Numbered from the stretch's first letter, positions 52,142 through 61,480 are shown. The stretch: 64,000 bases of DNA from Natrinema sp. CBA1119 (GCF_002572525.1 NZ_PDBS01000001.1:1178001-1242000), one strand, 5' to 3'. Numbers and translations are program-made. The notes: generated by a model from the sequence alone, not told the origin.

Positions 52142-54022
52142 CTACACCGGCGTTCCGCACTGCTCGATGGCCTCGCGAACCGCCTCGGTCCGGCCGATGA
52201 GCGTGATGTGGTCGCCCTCTTGTAGTACGACATCAGCGGACGGGACCTCGTTGGTCCCGTTCCGACTCACGAGTGCGATGAGGACGCCACCCGGGAGTTC
52301 GTTGCCGACATCGACGACCGTTTTTCCGATGAGGGACTCGTCGGTGATCTCAACCTCTTGGACGTCGCCGGAGCGCCCGAGTTCCGACATCCAGTTCGAG
52401 AGCGCGGGGCGTTCGATCACGTTGTCGATCGCCCACGCGGTCGACTCGGCCGCCGAGATCGTCTCGACGCCGAGATCCTCGAACGCCGACGCGTTCGACG
52501 GGTTGTTCGCGCGGGCGATCACCGTCTGCACGTCGAAGTTCGACTGCGCGAGCTGTGCCACGAGGAGGTTCACGTCGTCGTCGCCGGTCGCCGCGACGAC
52601 GATCCGGGCGTTCTCCGCGCCGGCCTCGCGCAACACCTCGACATCGGTCCCGTCGCCCTGACGGGCGGTGAACCCGTCGTTGCGAAGGTCCTCGAGGACC
52701 GAAAGATCCTCCTCGATCAGGACCACGTTTTCACCGCGCGCTTCCAGCCGTTCTGCCAGCGATCGGCCGACGCGGCCGCCGCCGATGATGAGTACACGCA
52801 TGGGTATCACGTCGAGTTTCTCCGCGATCTGCCGGGCCAGGCCGCCCTCGAGGACGACCGTCACGAGGATAACGAGGAAGACGGTTCCGACGAGCAGGTC
52901 CGCACCGGCCGGGTTCGTCGGGGCCGCCTCGGTCTGCAGCCGGATGGCGAACAGGGTCGCGACCGACGCCGGAATGATCCCCCGCGGGCCGACGGCGCTC
53001 ATGAAGAGCGTCTCGCTGAACGTGAATCGGTCGCCGCGTGCCGAGAGGAAGACCAGGAGCGGCCGCAGGACGAGCATGACGATCGCGACGACGGCCACGC
53101 CGCCGAGGCCGAGTGCGAGCAGCTGATCGAACTCGAGCAAAGCCGCGAGCGTGATGAAGACGAACGAGAGGACGAGCAGCGTAATGTCGCCCTTGAACGC
53201 CTCGATCTCGTCCTCGTAGGGGAGGTTGGCGTTGCCGAGGATCAGCCCGGCCGTCGCCGCGGCCGCGACGCCCGCCTCGGCGAAGACGTAATCTGCCGCG
53301 CCGAAGGCGATTATCGCCCCCGCGAGGGTGAGCAATCGCGCGTTCTGCGGCGCGTTATCGGGCGAGAGATCGACGTACTGGAGGAGCGCCCAGACGGCAG
53401 CCGCGACGACGACGCCGACGAGCAGCCCCGTCCCGAGTCGCTCGGCGAACAGTTGCAGATAGATGTCCGCGTGAATCTCCTGGATCGTCATCGACTTGAA
53501 CAGCACGACCGCGAGAATCGCCGCCGTCACGTCGTTGACGATCCCCTCCGTCTCGAGGGTCGCCGCGACCCGATCTCGGACGGGGACGACCTTCAGGATC
53601 GGCGTGACGACCGTCGGACCGGTCGCGATCAGCAGCGCGCCGATCAACAGCGCGATGTCCCAGTCGGCCTCGAGAAAGAAACGGACAGCACCGGCGGTCC
53701 CCAGAAACGCGATCGCTGCGCCGATTGTCGTCAACCGAAACACGGCCGTTGGCGCTTCCTTGATCTTGCTGATCTTGAGGTGGAACGCCCCCTCGAAGAC
53801 GATGATGGCGACCGAGAGTCCGACGATCGTCGAGAGGCCGCTCTCGCCGAAGGAGTCGATGGTCAACACGCCGAGCCCTTCCGGCCCGATCGCGACCCCG
53901 GAGGCGATGAGAAAGAGGACGCTCGGAACGCGGAATCGGGCCGACAGCAGCTGCGAGATGACGCCGAGCCCGACGATCGCAGCGACCAGTATGAGTAGAT
54001 CGCCGCTGCCACCCGCCGTCAT
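52142..54022 (-). CDS. CPA-type cation/proton antiporter with TrkA-N and TrkA-C domains
   Basis: A 626-residue protein. Residues 1-390 are a sodium/proton exchanger with about 12-13 spans, including the acidic motif TEGIVNDVTAAI and SAVGPRGIIPAS. Residues 398-515 are a TrkA-N (RCK) domain with NAD-binding GGGRVGRSLAERL, and the rest is a TrkA-C domain. This fits K+ or Na+ efflux controlled by NAD(H), adenine nucleotides or ligands binding to the RCK part. It is monocistronic. Confidence 0.95.
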   Translation of the reverse strand: MTAGGSGDLLILVAAIVGLGVISQLLSARFRVPSVLFLIASGVAIGPEGLGVLTIDSFGESGLSTIVGLSVAIIVFEGAFHLKISKIKEAPTAVFRLTTIGAAIAFLGTAGAVRFFLEADWDIALLIGALLIATGPTVVTPILKVVPVRDRVAATLETEGIVNDVTAAILAVVLFKSMTIQEIHADIYLQLFAERLGTGLLVGVVVAAAVWALLQYVDLSPDNAPQNARLLTLAGAIIAFGAADYVFAEAGVAAAATAGLILGNANLPYEDEIEAFKGDITLLVLSFVFITLAALLEFDQLLALGLGGVAVVAIVMLVLRPLLVFLSARGDRFTFSETLFMSAVGPRGIIPASVATLFAIRLQTEAAPTNPAGADLLVGTVFLVILVTVVLEGGLARQIAEKLDVIPMRVLIIGGGRVGRSLAERLEARGENVVLIEEDLSVLEDLRNDGFTARQGDGTDVEVLREAGAENARIVVAATGDDDVNLLVAQLAQSNFDVQTVIARANNPSNASAFEDLGVETISAAESTAWAIDNVIERPALSNWMSELGRSGDVQEVEITDESLIGKTVVDVGNELPGGVLIALVSRNGTNEVPSADVVLQEGDHITLIGRTEAVREAIEQCGTPV

Positions 54023-54215
54023 AGTCGTCTCTGGTAGCCCAGGGGCGGTCGGTACGATGACGCTGCTGCCATATCCATTCGTCTCGACGAAATCACTCCA
54101 GTGGGTTAACTCCTCTGAGAAACGGCCGTAACGTGGCCGATACGAGTCCCCCAGCCGTCGATCCCGATCGGGTCCGCGAGGGAGCCACGGCCGGCCGTCA
54201 TCGCGCCGGAGCCGA

Positions 54216-56162
54216 TCAGTCGTCCTCGTAGATCCGATTCGCGCGATCCTCGAACCGCTCGAGGATGACCCGGCGCTTTTTCTTCATCGTCGGGGTGAGC
54301 ATGTCGTTTTCCTCGGTGAACTCCTGGGGCACGAGTTCGAACCGCTTGATCGTCTCGTGTTTCTCGAAGTTCTGGTTGACCCGGTCGACCTCCTGCTGGA
54401 TGTGGTCGCGGACCCGCTCGTCGTCACACATCGCCTGCGGGTCGTCGGGCAGATCGATCCCCTCTTTCTCGGCCCACTCGCGGATGTGATTCGTGTTGGG
54501 GACCAGCAACGCGCCGATGAACTTCTCGCCGTCGCCGACGACCATCGCCTGTTCGACGACCTCGCTCGCGGCGAAGGCGTCCTCGAGCGGGCCGGGCGCG
54601 ACGTTCTTTCCCGTCGAGAGAACGATGATCTGTTTGATTCGGTCGCGGAACTCGAGGTAGCCGTCGGGCCGCAGGTGGATGATGTCGCCGGTGCGGAACC
54701 ACCCCTCCTCCGTGAACGCGCCCTGCGTCGCGCCGGGCTTGTCCCAGTAGCCCTGCGTGACGCTCGGTCCCTTCACGAGGAGTTCCCCGACCTCGCCGGG
54801 GTCGTCAGCGAAGGCCTCCTGATCGGCGACGGTCTCGTCGACAGTCACGTCGACGTTGACCAGCGGCGCGCCGATCGTGCCGATCTTCACGGCATCCGTC
54901 GGATTCGTCGAGACGACCGGCGAGGTCTCGGTCAGGCCGTATCCCTCATAGATGGGGAGTCCCATCGCGTGGTAGAGCCGGCAAAGCTCCGGCGAGAGGC
55001 TCCCACCACCGCTGATGAGCAGGTCAATCTCGCCGCCCAGCGCTTCGCGAACCGTCGAGAAGACGAGTTTGTCCGCCAGCGCCTGTTTGGCTGTCAGGAT
55101 CGGCCCCGGGGAGTCTGCCCGCTGGTACTCGACGCCGACGTCCGTGGCCCACTCGAAGATCCGCTCTTTCGCGCCCGATTCGCTGGCCTGCTCGCGGATG
55201 CCGTCGTAAATCTTCTCGTAGACGCGGGGCACGCTCGTCGCCGTCGTCGGGCTGACGATGCTGAAGTCCTCCTGGAGCGTGTCCGGGCTCTCCGCGTAAG
55301 CGACGCAGGCACCGCTCGCGAACAGGACGAAGTGACCGGCCGTCCGCTCGAAGACGTGCGCCAGCGGCAGATACGACATCGCCAGGGACTCCTCGTCCAG
55401 CGTCGGGACGTCGTCTCCCTTGTCCGGGCGTGGCGCGAAGCGCTTTCGGATACCGTTGACGTTCGACCGGAAATTCCCGTGAGTTAACTGGACACCCTTG
55501 GGCTGGCCCGTCGTCCCGCTGGTGTAGATCAGGCTCGCGAGGTCGTCCAGCTCCGTCTCCTCGAGTCGCGCTTCGTAGGCCTCGAGGTCGAAGTGCTCCT
55601 CGCCGCGGGCGTAGACGTCGCCGAGCGTGAGGATGTCGTCGCGGTCGTCGTAACCGTCGATCTCGTCGATCGAGACGATGAACTCGAGGTCGAGTTCGTC
55701 CTCGACTTCGAGCACGTTCTCGAGCAGTTCCTCGTTCTCGACGACGACGCCGTCGGCGTCGGGGTCGTCGAGCAGGTACTCGACCTGATCGGGCGAGGAG
55801 CTCGTGTAGACGGTGGTGATAACTGCGCCGGCACCCAGCAGAGCGAAATCGCACTGGGCCCACTCCATTCGGGTATTGGAAAAGAGACCGACTCGATCCC
55901 CCGTTTCGACCCCCAGATCGCGGAAGCCAGCCGAAAGCGTCCGGACGATATCGCGCATCTCCGCGTAGGAAATGGTCCGGAACTCGCCGGGCGTGGCGGC
56001 GGGCAGAACCGAGTCCGTCAGCGACCGCTCGTAGATCCCTCCCTTGTACTGCTGGGCCGGTCGGTTCGAATTCCGCTCGGCCGATTCCTCGAACATCCGG
56101 GCGAGCGTCGTCTCCCCGATAACCTCATCCTCGTACTCTCGTTCGGCGTCCCGCCAGTTCAT
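54216..56162 (-). CDS. Long-chain fatty acid-CoA ligase (FadD15/LACS type)
   Basis: A 648-residue ANL ligase of the large LACS subfamily. Motifs: YTSGTTGQPKGVQLTHGN, LPLAHVFERT, EGYGLTETSPV, RTGD and RDRIKQIIVLSTGKNVAP, with the late insert and C-terminal ENDMLTPTMKKKRRVI. The N-terminal part contains TGDRVGLFSNTRMEW. It activates long-chain fatty acids for beta-oxidation or lipid use. It is one of four ligases in the window and the only one of this subfamily. Confidence 0.95.
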   Translation of the reverse strand: MNWRDAEREYEDEVIGETTLARMFEESAERNSNRPAQQYKGGIYERSLTDSVLPAATPGEFRTISYAEMRDIVRTLSAGFRDLGVETGDRVGLFSNTRMEWAQCDFALLGAGAVITTVYTSSSPDQVEYLLDDPDADGVVVENEELLENVLEVEDELDLEFIVSIDEIDGYDDRDDILTLGDVYARGEEHFDLEAYEARLEETELDDLASLIYTSGTTGQPKGVQLTHGNFRSNVNGIRKRFAPRPDKGDDVPTLDEESLAMSYLPLAHVFERTAGHFVLFASGACVAYAESPDTLQEDFSIVSPTTATSVPRVYEKIYDGIREQASESGAKERIFEWATDVGVEYQRADSPGPILTAKQALADKLVFSTVREALGGEIDLLISGGGSLSPELCRLYHAMGLPIYEGYGLTETSPVVSTNPTDAVKIGTIGAPLVNVDVTVDETVADQEAFADDPGEVGELLVKGPSVTQGYWDKPGATQGAFTEEGWFRTGDIIHLRPDGYLEFRDRIKQIIVLSTGKNVAPGPLEDAFAASEVVEQAMVVGDGEKFIGALLVPNTNHIREWAEKEGIDLPDDPQAMCDDERVRDHIQQEVDRVNQNFEKHETIKRFELVPQEFTEENDMLTPTMKKKRRVILERFEDRANRIYEDD

Positions 56163-56363
56163 ATACGCGTGAGAGTAGCTCCCGTGCGATAAAACGTGAT
56201 GAAACGGGTTTCATCTGTCGGCAGGTTTATCGCTTCCGTTCGATCCGCCGAAACCACCGCGATGACGCCAGAGAACTGTATCTCAACGGAAAAGAACCGA
56301 ACGTTGATTGTCGTCGGGGCGACTGCTCCGGATCCTCGTGAGGGCGCGTCGGTCGACCCGGAC

Positions 56364-57284
56364 TCACTCTCGGTGCTCGAGGTAGCCCAGCACGCCGCGC
56401 GCGTTCAGTTTCGCCTCCTCGCTCGATTTCTCCGCTCCCCAGACGTCGGTCATCTCGGTCGCAGCGGCGAAGTGCTCGATGACGGCCTCGTCGTCCGCGA
56501 GTTCCCGACGTTTGTCCGCGACCGCGTCGACCCATTCCTCGAGGACGGTCGCGTACTCCTCGAGGGCCCGATCAACGTTGTCGCCGACGTATCGCGGCCC
56601 GAAGTGGGGGTAACAGAAGACGTCCGGATCGAGCGCTTTCAGCGTCTCGATGTCGTCGAGACACTGCTCGAGGTCGAAGTTCGAGGGCGGCGAAGTCTCC
56701 CTGATTTCCTCGATCTTCGGGACCCAGATGCCGGCGGCGTCGGCGACGAACACCGCATCGTTCGCGGGGTCCTCGAAGACGACCTGATGTGGCGCGTGGC
56801 CGGGTGCCGCGTGAACGCGCAGTTCGTGCGTTCCGAGATCGATGACGTCGCCGCCCTCGATCTCGACGAGCCGGTCGCCGGGGATCGGCTCCGGTTCGAC
56901 GTAGTGGGCCCACTGCTCGCCGACGGCGTTTTTCGTTCCGGCGACCAGGCGGGAGGGATCGATCAGGTGATCGGTCCCGATCGGATGGACGTAAACGTCG
57001 GCGTTCGGGTAGTCCGCCGCGAGAAAGCCCGCGCCGCCGGCGTGATCGAGGTGGATGTGGGTCAGCGCGATGACCGCGAGTTCGTCCCGAGCGATACCGA
57101 CGTGCTCGAGGGCCTCGCGGAGCAGGTCGTAGTTGGTGCCGATACCGGTGTCGACGACGGCGGGGCGGTCGTCGTCGATAATGTAGACGGACCCGTACTC
57201 GTCCGTGCCGTACATCCCCGTGTCGAGATAGTAGAGATCCGAACAGTCTCCGGTCCTGACTTCGCGGACGTCTCCGGCTTCCAT
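56364..57284 (-). CDS. MBL-fold metallo-hydrolase
   Basis: A 306-residue protein with the metal motif HIHLDH at residues 76-81, the further His in HAAPGHAPHQ, the Asp in VFVADAAGI and PHFGPR instead of a plain glyoxalase ending. Typical of a glyoxalase II-like or lactonase group in haloarchaea. Its C-terminal helical part (from about residue 220) differs from that of the MBL protein at 27088, so the two are not recent duplicates. The substrate is unknown. Confidence 0.9.
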   Translation of the reverse strand: MEAGDVREVRTGDCSDLYYLDTGMYGTDEYGSVYIIDDDRPAVVDTGIGTNYDLLREALEHVGIARDELAVIALTHIHLDHAGGAGFLAADYPNADVYVHPIGTDHLIDPSRLVAGTKNAVGEQWAHYVEPEPIPGDRLVEIEGGDVIDLGTHELRVHAAPGHAPHQVVFEDPANDAVFVADAAGIWVPKIEEIRETSPPSNFDLEQCLDDIETLKALDPDVFCYPHFGPRYVGDNVDRALEEYATVLEEWVDAVADKRRELADDEAVIEHFAAATEMTDVWGAEKSSEEAKLNARGVLGYLEHRE

Positions 57285-57437
57285 ATCGATAGCTCGTCAT
57301 CGCGCAGGATAAAAGCTCGCGTCGCGGCCAGCCGATGCGACCGCGACCGTGGTGGGCCGTTACTCCCTTTACACCCCACCCTCATTCGTACGATAGATGA
57401 TTCGAACCGTTCCCGAACGACCCCCGCTCGATCGAAG

Positions 57438-58607
57438 GTGAGCCACGATCTGTCGGATCAGATCAGCCTCGAACCCCCCCAGTCGTGGCTCCGGGGAGCA
57501 CACACGCCCGGGATCGTAATCGGGAGCGGCGTCCTCTCGTTCGCGTTCCTCGTCGGCTGGTGGATCGCGTTCGCTGATTTGCTCGACGGAATCGAGGTCC
57601 TGCTGAGTTTCCTCTTCGTCGGCGGCCCGGCCCTCGGGCTGGCGTGGGGCGGATACCGCCTCGAGCGGAGCGACATCGACGCGAATCGGTACGGTCGGAT
57701 ACTCAAGTGGTATCTCGGCAGTGGAGCGATCTTTCTGGCGATCAACCTCGTGACGATACTGTTCTCCCCCTGGCATAACCTCGCGGGAAACATCTCCTGG
57801 GCTCACTTCTCCCTCAATGCGGGCGCAGTGGGCGGATTCGTCGTCGGCTACGTCGAAGCGAGTGCCATCCAGCGCGAGGTCGAGGTGACGGCCGACACCG
57901 TCCGTGCCGAACAACTCGAGGACGAGCGGGCGCTCCTCATGTACCTGAACGACCTCCTCCGACACGAGGTGCTAAACTCCTCGCAGATCATCGGCGGTCA
58001 CGCATCGCTGTTACGCGAGCAATACGAGGACGAACGGCTCCGCGACCGTCTCGAGACGATCGAAGGCGAAAGCGACGACCTCGTTGGCGTCATCAAGGAC
58101 GTGCGGGCGATGCTCGACGCGAACCGGGGAGCCGAAACCGGCTCCGTCGACCTCACCGCAGTACTCGAGGCGCAACTGGCCGAGTGTCGCGCCCAGTTCG
58201 ACGACGTCGTACTCGAGGCGACGCTACCCGACGCGGTCGCAGTCAGGGGAAATCAGGGACTGCAGTGGGTCTTTTCGAACCTCCTCGAGAACGCGATCGA
58301 ACACAACGACGGCGACGCGCCGCGCGTTCGCGTGACCGTCGACACGGCGCCCGAGACCGTGAGGGTCACGATCGCCGATAACGGTCCGGGGATTTCCGAG
58401 GCGACTCGAGAGTCGCTGTTCGAGCGGAAGTCGACCAACCACGGGCTGGGCCTCTATCTCTCCCGGATCCTCGCGAACAGGTACGACGGCACCGTCAGGC
58501 TCACCAACACCGGCCCGGACGGGAGCGTCTTCGTCGTCACGTTGCCGCGGGCGTCGTCTCCCGCGGACGCCCCCGAGAGTAACTACGGCGACCCGGACTC
58601 GTCGTAA
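57438..58607 (+). CDS. Membrane sensor histidine kinase
   Basis: A 389-residue kinase starting at GTG 57438. Four or so membrane spans fill residues 20-145. The dimerisation/phosphoacceptor helix follows with His176 (LLRHEVLNSSQIIGGH), then an HATPase domain: FSNLLENAIEHND, ADNGPGIS, HGLGLYLSRILANRYDG. No PAS domain is present. ATG 57394 in another frame stops early. The last 25 bp overlap the end of the convergent CDF gene. A paired response regulator is not in this window. Confidence 0.92.
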   Translation: MSHDLSDQISLEPPQSWLRGAHTPGIVIGSGVLSFAFLVGWWIAFADLLDGIEVLLSFLFVGGPALGLAWGGYRLERSDIDANRYGRILKWYLGSGAIFLAINLVTILFSPWHNLAGNISWAHFSLNAGAVGGFVVGYVEASAIQREVEVTADTVRAEQLEDERALLMYLNDLLRHEVLNSSQIIGGHASLLREQYEDERLRDRLETIEGESDDLVGVIKDVRAMLDANRGAETGSVDLTAVLEAQLAECRAQFDDVVLEATLPDAVAVRGNQGLQWVFSNLLENAIEHNDGDAPRVRVTVDTAPETVRVTIADNGPGISEATRESLFERKSTNHGLGLYLSRILANRYDGTVRLTNTGPDGSVFVVTLPRASSPADAPESNYGDPDSS

Positions 58608-59527
58608 GGTGATCCGAACTCGTCGACCGACTCCTTCCACTCGCCGATTCCGGACGGATCGAGATGGACGTGTGCGTCGCCGACATCCTCGAGGCCTCGC
58701 AACTGATCGACCAGTTCCGACTCGATGTCGTGGGCGTCGCGAAACGGCATGTCGCCGTCGACCTCGACGTGGACTTCGACCTCGAGGACGGTGCCGTCGT
58801 AGAAGACGGTCAGGTCGTGAACGCCCTCGACGGCCGAATGGCTCCGCAGGCGGTCGGTGATCTCCCCGCGCTTCTCGGGACCGGGCGCGGCACCGATGAG
58901 GTAATCGACGTTTTCCCTACCGATCTCGACGCCCTGGTAGACGACCAGCAGGCTGACGAGGCCGCCGGCGACGGGGTCGAGTATCGGATAGCCGACCAGG
59001 ACGCCGAGGACGCCGACGATGGCGGCGACCGAGGTGTAGATATCGTTCAGACAGTCCTTCGCAAGCGCCGCGAGCGCGGTCGACTGCAGGCGTTCGTTGA
59101 TCCGAACGGTGTAGCGGTAGACGAGGTACATGTCGACGATTGCGAACCCGAGGGCCACGAGGAGCAAGACGCTGAACTCGATATCAGTGCCGGTGAGGAG
59201 TCCCTCGACGGACCGGTAGAGCAGGTTCAGTCCGAGGAGCGCGATGACGGCACCGACGAACAGCGCCGTCAGGGGTTCGATCCGATCGTGGCCGTGCGGA
59301 TGGGTCGTGTCGGGTTCGTCGAACGCGCTTCGACCCCAGACGAGAACGACCACGCTGGCCACGAGATCCGCGAGCGAGTGGGCCGCGTCCGCGAGCAGGG
59401 CGACGCTCCCGAACGCGAGCCCCGCCGCCCCCTCGGCGACGATCTTCACGACGTTACCGAGGACGTTCGCCCACGACGCCCGCGCGAACCCGCTCCGGCC
59501 GCCGTCCCCGCCAGCGTCTCCGGTCAT
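58583..59527 (-). CDS. Cation diffusion facilitator (CDF) metal transporter
   Basis: A 314-residue metal/proton antiporter. The two metal-site motifs are HSLAD (DAAHSLADLVAS) in the second span and CLNDIYTSVAAI in the fifth; a short His/Asp loop THPHGHDRIEPL is also present. The C-terminal domain (from about 210) has the ferredoxin-like fold DLTVFYDGTVLEVEVHVEVD and DAHVHLDPSG. It exports Zn, Mn, Fe or similar. ATG 59527 is preferred; the 37 upstream residues in frame are shadow sequence. It is divergent from crcB. Confidence 0.93.
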   Translation of the reverse strand: MTGDAGGDGGRSGFARASWANVLGNVVKIVAEGAAGLAFGSVALLADAAHSLADLVASVVVLVWGRSAFDEPDTTHPHGHDRIEPLTALFVGAVIALLGLNLLYRSVEGLLTGTDIEFSVLLLVALGFAIVDMYLVYRYTVRINERLQSTALAALAKDCLNDIYTSVAAIVGVLGVLVGYPILDPVAGGLVSLLVVYQGVEIGRENVDYLIGAAPGPEKRGEITDRLRSHSAVEGVHDLTVFYDGTVLEVEVHVEVDGDMPFRDAHDIESELVDQLRGLEDVGDAHVHLDPSGIGEWKESVDEFGSPYDESGSP

Positions 59528-59680
59528 GGCTCGGTTTAGAGGCAGTCTAACCTTGGCTCTTTTCCTTCCGCGACTCGAGTCGCTCGAGCACGATTCGGAG
59601 CCGCGAGATCGCTTTCGGGAGGACTCGCAAGAGGGCATCCGGAACCCTCATTGTGTGCCCGCGAGAGGGAGCACACGATC

Positions 59681-59833
59681 GGGCGATGGGGCCCGCCTGA
59701 CCCAACCGCCGGGCGAGACGTGCCGGTCCGTGGCTGGCGTCGATCCCAGTGCCACGCCGGCGAGCGTCGGTCGGCTGATACGGCCTGCTGTCACTGGGTC
59801 CCGGCGCACCCGCACGACGGGTGGCGGGTGCGC
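59681..59833 (+). promoter_or_regulatory. Fluoride (crcB-motif) riboswitch with expression-platform hairpin
   Basis: GGGCGATGGGGCCCGCC at 59681-59697 and GGCTGATACGGCC at 59773-59785 match the two conserved halves of the fluoride aptamer (known bacterial forms read GGCGATGAGGCCCGCC and GGCTGATGGCCTC). The terminal pseudoknot-type and P1 pairing GGGCC/GGCCT is possible. Between the halves the variable arm is long, with nested stems GACG/CGTC, GCCGG/CCGGC and GTGGC/GCCAC. After the aptamer comes a perfect 10-bp hairpin GCGCACCCGC/GCGGGTGCGC at 59804-59833, some 50 nt before the start codon. It precedes two crcB genes, as expected. Confidence 0.85.
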
Positions 59834-59885
59834 TGGAGCTGACTGACAGGAGTCCGTATGACGGTCCCTGCGTGACCACCCAGCC

Positions 59886-60293
59886 ATGGCAGACGCACAC
59901 CCGCTCGTTCGACTCGAGACGCTCGCTCTGATCGCCGTCGGCGGTTTCGCCGGCTCGAACCTCCGGTTTTTCGCGATGGAAGCGCTCCCGGACGTTCCCT
60001 CGATCGTCCTCGTCAACGCCGTCGGGAGCGCCCTCCTCGGCTTTCTGGTCTACGAGGCCGAGTACGCGGGGCACATCGGTTCGCGGGCCCGCCTCGTCTT
60101 CACGACGGGATTCCTCTCCTCGCTGACGACCTACAGCACGTTCGCGCTCCAGACCGCGCTCGCGTCGAATCCGCTCGCGCTGGTCAGCATCGTCGCCGCG
60201 AACTACGGACTCGGGCTGCTCGGCGTGCTCGTAGGGCGGGCGCTCGCACGTCGGGTCGGGACGCCACACCACGCCAGCGGTGAGACAGCGTGA
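59886..60293 (+). CDS. crcB: Fluoride channel CrcB/Fluc, first subunit
   Basis: A 135-residue protein with four spans. Conserved Fluc motifs: GGFAGSNLRFF, LVNAVGSALLGFL and TTGFLSSLTTYSTF with the phenylalanine and Thr/Ser track that lines the fluoride path. It exports fluoride from the cytosol. It works with the second gene as a heterodimer or paired homodimers. It is preceded by a fluoride riboswitch and overlaps the second crcB by 4 bp. Confidence 0.96.
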   Translation: MADAHPLVRLETLALIAVGGFAGSNLRFFAMEALPDVPSIVLVNAVGSALLGFLVYEAEYAGHIGSRARLVFTTGFLSSLTTYSTFALQTALASNPLALVSIVAANYGLGLLGVLVGRALARRVGTPHHASGETA

Positions 60294-60757
60294 GTGCGAT
60301 GGTTCTCGAGGGGGTCGTCGCTATCCAGTTGTTCACCCACGCGGCCGTCGTTCTCGCACGCACGGCTATCCAAGCAGTCGTCACCGTCGAACCGGCACCG
60401 GCCCACCTCGTCGGCACCGGCGGCGCGATCGGTGCAGTCCTCCGGTACTGGGTCGGCCAGCGGGTCTCCCGGGGTTCGAGCGGCCGATTCCCGCTGGCGA
60501 CGTTCGCGGTCAACGTCGTCGGCAGTTTCGTCTTCGGACTCGCGGTCTTCGCGGGCGCGAGCGAGTCGACGCTACAGCTCGTCGGCACCGGAATCTGTGG
60601 CTCGTTCACGACCTTCTCGACGTTTTCGGTCGAAACGGTCCGGCTGTACGAGCGCGGGGAGCGAGCCCTCGCGGTCGGCAACGCCGCGGCGACCCTCGCC
60701 TGTTCGCTCGCGGCGATCGGCCTCGCGTGGGTCCTCATCGTGGCGAGTTCTCTCTAA
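60290..60757 (+). CDS. crcB: Fluoride channel CrcB/Fluc, second subunit
   Basis: A 155-residue protein starting at GTG 60290, overlapping the first crcB stop. Motifs: GTGGAIGAVLRYWVGQ, TFAVNVVGSFVFGLAV and TGICGSFTTFSTFSVE. The first 30 residues are an extra hydrophobic stretch (MVLEGVVAIQLFTHAAVVLA) absent from ordinary CrcB; an internal start is possible, though no in-frame ATG stands just before the core. Two different CrcB proteins in one operon imply an obligate or preferred heterodimer. Confidence 0.95.
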   Translation: MSAMVLEGVVAIQLFTHAAVVLARTAIQAVVTVEPAPAHLVGTGGAIGAVLRYWVGQRVSRGSSGRFPLATFAVNVVGSFVFGLAVFAGASESTLQLVGTGICGSFTTFSTFSVETVRLYERGERALAVGNAAATLACSLAAIGLAWVLIVASSL

Positions 60758-60870
60758 GCGACGTCCAAAAAACGGCCTCCGCCAGCGAGCCCAGTGAAAC
60801 ACGTTAGCGATCGGCCAGGTGTGGTAGCAATCCACACGCTGTCGGACGTTGTGCTCGCGTTCGACCCGCG

Positions 60871-60880
60871 GTAGGTTTAT
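60871..60880 (+). promoter_or_regulatory. TATA box of the MgtE-like pair
   Basis: GTAGGTTTAT lies about 25-30 nt ahead of ATG 60905, which fits a leaderless transcript. It lies between two converted gene blocks with a 6-bp hairpin GTGTGG/CCACAC at 60819-60837. Confidence 0.5.
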
Positions 60881-60904
60881 GTCCGGACTACGTCATTCGC
60901 CGCT

Positions 60905-61480
60905 ATGGAGGCTCGCCAAACCGCGTGGCGCATCTACCGCGAGTCGCTGCCGATTCTCGTGGTCAGCCTCGCCGGCGGGATCTTCGCGGGGTCGGTCCTC
61001 GGCTCCGAGGGGATGACGGCCGGCTTCGAGCGGTTCCCCGGCATGCTGTTGTTGCTCCCCGCCTTCCTCGCGACCCGGGGGAACGTCTACGGCGCGCTGG
61101 GGGCGCGCATCTCGAGCGGGCTCCACCAGGGGCTGATCGATCCGACGTTCTCGTGGAATCGGCGGCTGGTCAACGCGATCGTCGCCTCCTTCATCAACGG
61201 GATCGGTATCTCGATGGTCATCGCGTTCCTCTCGTGGGGCATTCTCCAGGCGCTGGGACGCGAGTCCGCGCGACTCGTCGAACTCATCGGGATCATGCTC
61301 GTCTCCGGCGTCCTGACCTCGTTTACACTGATCTTCGGCCTGCTGGCGCTGGTGTTCGCGAGCTACAAGTACGGTCTCGATCCCGACAACCTGATCGGCC
61401 CGATCGTCACCACGCTCGGCGACGTCTTCGGCGTCGTCTTCCTCTTCGTCGCGCTCACCGTCATCGGGGTGGTGTTCTGA
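60905..61480 (+). CDS. MgtE-like divalent cation transporter, first half-protein
   Basis: A 191-residue membrane protein corresponding to a half-size MgtE channel domain, with about five spans: SLPILVVSLAGGIFAGSVLG, LLLLPAFLATRGNVYGALGARISS (typical MgtE GN-x-GALGAR motif) and IGPIVTTLGDVFGVVFLFVAL. The cytosolic N-domain and CBS domains are absent. Its stop overlaps the second half-protein's start (TGATG). Probably a Mg/Co importer built of two gene products. Confidence 0.93.
   Translation: MEARQTAWRIYRESLPILVVSLAGGIFAGSVLGSEGMTAGFERFPGMLLLLPAFLATRGNVYGALGARISSGLHQGLIDPTFSWNRRLVNAIVASFINGIGISMVIAFLSWGILQALGRESARLVELIGIMLVSGVLTSFTLIFGLLALVFASYKYGLDPDNLIGPIVTTLGDVFGVVFLFVALTVIGVVF

Noticed and set aside
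56196-57437. Long N-terminal extension of the histidine kinase at 57438
   Set aside because: The extension is the antisense of the MBL gene at 56364-57284; kinase homology begins after GTG 57438.
60819-60837. Hairpin GTGTGG/CCACAC behind crcB as a second riboswitch
   Set aside because: The stem is short, without conserved riboswitch sequence; at most a transcript-end structure.
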